A stretch of DNA of 64,000 bases from Bacteroides ihuae (lineage in GTDB: Bacteria; Bacteroidota; Bacteroidia; Bacteroidales; Bacteroidaceae), in contig NZ_FNVX01000004.1 of the NCBI RefSeq assembly GCF_900104585.1, positions 1,106,109-1,170,108 on the forward strand. Reading direction: 5' to 3'. The stretch's first letter is position 1, and every line of letters begins with the position of its first letter. The notes below the pieces were generated by a model. That model worked only from the letters and a program-made list of their open reading frames with translations, was not told where the DNA came from and did no database searches. The position numbers and the translations under genes were made by a program. Of this stretch, positions 61,865 to 64,000 are shown one piece after another.

Positions 61865-61876
61865 TTTTTTTAAGCT

Positions 61877-62461
61877 TTAATTATTATCTAATATTTTTTT
61901 TAAATCATTCCACCGCGGATCTATCCGTTCATCAGCATCTTCTATTGTATTATCCTCTTCAGACACTTCAAATGTTTCTTCAATACTATTATCGTCATCA
62001 TCAGAAGAAGTTCTAAGATGTTTATTCAATTTGTTGGTCATCGTCTTATTACATTTCCCAGGCGCATGAACATGCTTCATCGGAATAGCTAAAACAATGA
62101 ATTCATAAATAAACCATGCTACATTAATTTCACCTTCTTCTTCAGGAATCACAATCAGATTCTCACCTTCTTCAGTATATTCATGCCCAAACTTAACCAT
62201 TAATTTGTCAGAAGTAGCAATCAATTGTTCCATCTCATCCAAACAACGGTCACAAGGTATTTTGACTGTCCCTTCAGTTTGAAAGCTGAGTTCAAAAGCA
62301 TGTGATACATTTCTCACAGTAAGCACTACATTAATTTTCCCTTTTTGTATTTCGGGGCCATCAATATTAGCAAAGAAAAGATTATCAAGCAAAAACTCAT
62401 GTTTACAAGTATCCGCTTGCATTCCTTTCAAATCAATTTTATATTTATCAAACTTTCCCAA
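61877..62461 (-). CDS. YceD/DUF177 family protein
   Basis: A 194-aa acidic protein. The DUF177 core includes CDRCLDEMEQLIATSDKL and 'NVAWFIYEFIVLAIPMKHVH', and a Cys near the end of the core (APGKCNKTM). The C-terminal tail is an Asp/Glu-rich stretch (TSSDDDDNSIEETFEVSEED). In E. coli YceD acts in 23S rRNA processing or accumulation, and the coupling with rpmF is nearly universal. A -7 box TAACTTTG lies 25 bp before the ATG. Confidence 0.85.
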   Translation of the reverse strand: MGKFDKYKIDLKGMQADTCKHEFLLDNLFFANIDGPEIQKGKINVVLTVRNVSHAFELSFQTEGTVKIPCDRCLDEMEQLIATSDKLMVKFGHEYTEEGENLIVIPEEEGEINVAWFIYEFIVLAIPMKHVHAPGKCNKTMTNKLNKHLRTSSDDDDNSIEETFEVSEEDNTIEDADERIDPRWNDLKKILDNN

Positions 62462-62486
62462 AGTTTCTTTCTTTATATAATCGCTA

Positions 62487-62494
62487 CAAAGTTA
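62487..62494 (-). promoter_or_regulatory. -7 box TAACTTTG for yceD-rpmF-fabH cluster
   Basis: A TAnnTTTG match 25 bp before the yceD ATG. No -33 TTTG is seen at 19 bp. Confidence 0.45.
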
Positions 62495-62790
62495 CAAAAA
62501 AAGGCTAAATTCTACTGCTTTCTACATTTATTTTGCAATAATAGCCGCAGATGAAAAACAAATTCGGGCGACAAAGATACAAATAATAAAGTTCAAATCA
62601 TACAAACCAATGCTAAATATCATAACTTTTAAGAGCTAGTTCAAATTTTGTCCAGAATAGTTTTTAAAGTGCTTCCGTATCGGTTGATAATAAATTTATT
62701 TCTAGTAAGCAAAATCATAATAAAAATGTAACAGACTGATTTGAGGAAAGAACCATAGCTATATATAAAGGAGTGTTAAAAATAAAAGAG

Positions 62791-63213
62791 ATATAACGGC
62801 ATATAGCGGATAAAAATAAATTTCTCATGGCCATGATGGCTATAGTGGCTAATATTCATAACAGCAAAGCCGCTTTTCTATTGGCTCGAGTATTAAAGGA
62901 ACAATACTCTTGGGTAAAAGTGATGCTATGGAGGGGGCATTAATATTATTTAACAAGTCAAACACCTATTCGGATATACCAGTTGTTGTTAATGCATACA
63001 AAAATTAAGGCTTTAGCCCAATTCGCAAAAGATGGATTGTAGAGAGAATATTTTCTTGGGTTGACAACAGTGGAAAGATTTGTGAGAATTATGAATTGAC
63101 TTTCGACTCGGCAGAAGAAATACTCAAAATTGCAACCATAAGATGGTTAGTCAATAAAACCAAACAAGCTTCTATATTCAACGATTTCCTTCCGATTGTT
63201 CTTAACAATCCGG
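62791..63213 (+). pseudogene. Decayed IS5-type DDE transposase fragment
   Basis: Broken frames on the plus strand read VANIHNSKAAFLLARVLKEQ, then, after a frame change, KRWIVERIFSWVDNSGKICE and AEEILKIATIRWLVNK. These match the middle and C-terminal parts of IS5-type transposases (ANIHDSK..., RW.VER.FSW). Stops and frameshifts mean it cannot be active. The N-terminal part is not recognisable, and no terminal repeats were identified. Confidence 0.7.
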
Positions 63214-63399
63214 GACCAGAAGGTTTTCCTTCATGTTTACCGTCGCCGTTGACTTGCTTTATCCACCAATGAGAATATTACCCAAAGTTTATCACTAACT
63301 GCTCGGAGACACGATAGAATGCAAGGGCTTCCCTTACCAAGCGGTATAATAAAGTGGAGCAGACAGGCTTTAATTCATTTAATACCATAACCACAACAT

Positions 63400-63560
63400 A
63401 ATATGAGTATCACCAAGAGGCATCAAACTTCTTAAACAATAAAGCAACAAATGCATCGATAGGAATCACTTAACAGCAAAATTAAGGCTTTCAAACTTAC
63501 TAATTACAGAGGAGTTGGAGATGCTCCACCCGATGCTTAGACTTACAAATATTTAGCCTT
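63400..63560 (+). pseudogene. Decayed ISL3/IS204-type transposase C-terminus
   Basis: The plus strand reads EYHQEASNFLNNKATNASIG and, one frame over, NSKIKAFKLTNYRGVGD. This recalls the C-terminus of ISL3-family transposases (STNA.AESFN.KIKAF....RGV). A frameshift and stops break it, so it is a remnant of a different IS family than the fragment before it. Confidence 0.55.
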
Positions 63561-63843
63561 AACACAGGATTTTACAGATAATCCGGTTTTTCTCTTCAGG
63601 AGTTCGGAATCTAATTCATCTACACGAGATAGTTCAAAATGGATCAATAGATCACATGGAAGAATATATTGAGCTAATTCAAAATAAGGATTCATAACGA
63701 AACGTATTATACTAAAAGACAAAGGTACAACTTATACAGGAAGAAGCATAAAGATAAACACAGGGTTCTACAGGTGAGCCAATATATTACGCAGTGTGTT
63801 GCCTTTTTCAAAACATTACGGGCATAGCCCTTAAACACAAAAT

Positions 63844-63871
63844 CCCCCGTAAATATTTCTATCTACGGGGG
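63844..63871 (-). terminator. rRNA operon terminator
   Basis: CCCCCGTA at 63844-63851 pairs with TACGGGGG at 63864-63871, followed on the minus strand by ATTTTGTGTTT. It lies about 10 bp after 5S rRNA. Confidence 0.85.
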
Positions 63872-63880
63872 ACTTCTTCA

Positions 63881-63990
<110 letters not shown>

Positions 63991-64000
63991 AATAAGGTTG

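Overview
The window looks like a chromosomal segment of a gut Bacteroidales bacterium, Bacteroides or Phocaeicola-like. The evidence is the AT-rich sequence, the repeated Bacteroides-type promoters (TTTG near -33 and TAnnTTTG near -7, at exactly 19 bp spacing in three places), Bacteroidales-specific families (OstA-like protein, DUF3244, the TPR regulator, PcfJ/PcfK) and a familiar core gene order (der-era-fabH-rpmF-yceD, tig-clpP-clpX-recQ-guaB). The species cannot be fixed from this sequence alone.

Positions 1 to about 27,480 are most of a siphovirus-type prophage. It continues past the left edge: lysis, most tail-tip and fibre genes and the far att site are not visible. Its right end lies at the 3' end of a tandem pair of identical tRNA-Val(UAC) genes, next to a tyrosine integrase. 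Nearly every phage gene is on the minus strand, so reading from right to left gives: integrase; a methylase-like protein; a phage DNA sliding clamp; PcfK-like and PcfJ-like proteins; a replication initiator carrying 12-bp iterons; a DnaC-like loader; a sigma-like protein; small accessory genes; a ParB-methyltransferase fusion; small and large terminase; a tRNA-Ser(GCU); portal; MuF-like protein; scaffold; decoration protein; major capsid; head-tail connectors; tail tube; frameshifted tail chaperones G/GT; tape measure; and the start of a distal tail protein.

Several short genes interrupt this order. Some are on the plus strand (a 59-aa ORF behind a long hairpin, a basic/hydrophobic ORF, and a DUF2158 gene). 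Others are minus-strand genes with their own host-like promoter and terminator. They look like morons expressed in the lysogen. By contrast five phage genes, most of them structural or packaging genes, carry a different motif, TTATATTTTA, 12-31 bp upstream of the start, and a near copy sits 8 bp before the phage tRNA. With the phage sigma-like gene this suggests a dedicated phage transcription programme.

Positions 27,700 to 62,500 are core chromosome: yaaA; trpS; a DUF3244 secreted protein and a TPR regulator; an envelope-biogenesis operon (three PpiC/SurA-type chaperones, OstA-like protein, small membrane protein, mutL); guaB; recQ; clpX, clpP and tig; a Crp-family regulator; an RND efflux operon with a PII-like protein and DUF2892; an RRM protein; lptB divergent from mlaE-mlaF; and der, era, fabH, rpmF and yceD. 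Positions 62,500 to 63,840 hold decayed transposase fragments. The window ends in the 5S gene and terminator of an rRNA operon transcribed on the minus strand.

The most interesting content is in the prophage: a clamp whose two neighbours both end in clamp-binding motifs, iterons inside the initiator gene, a -1 frameshift site, the two promoter classes, and a promoter-terminator pair just beyond integrase.
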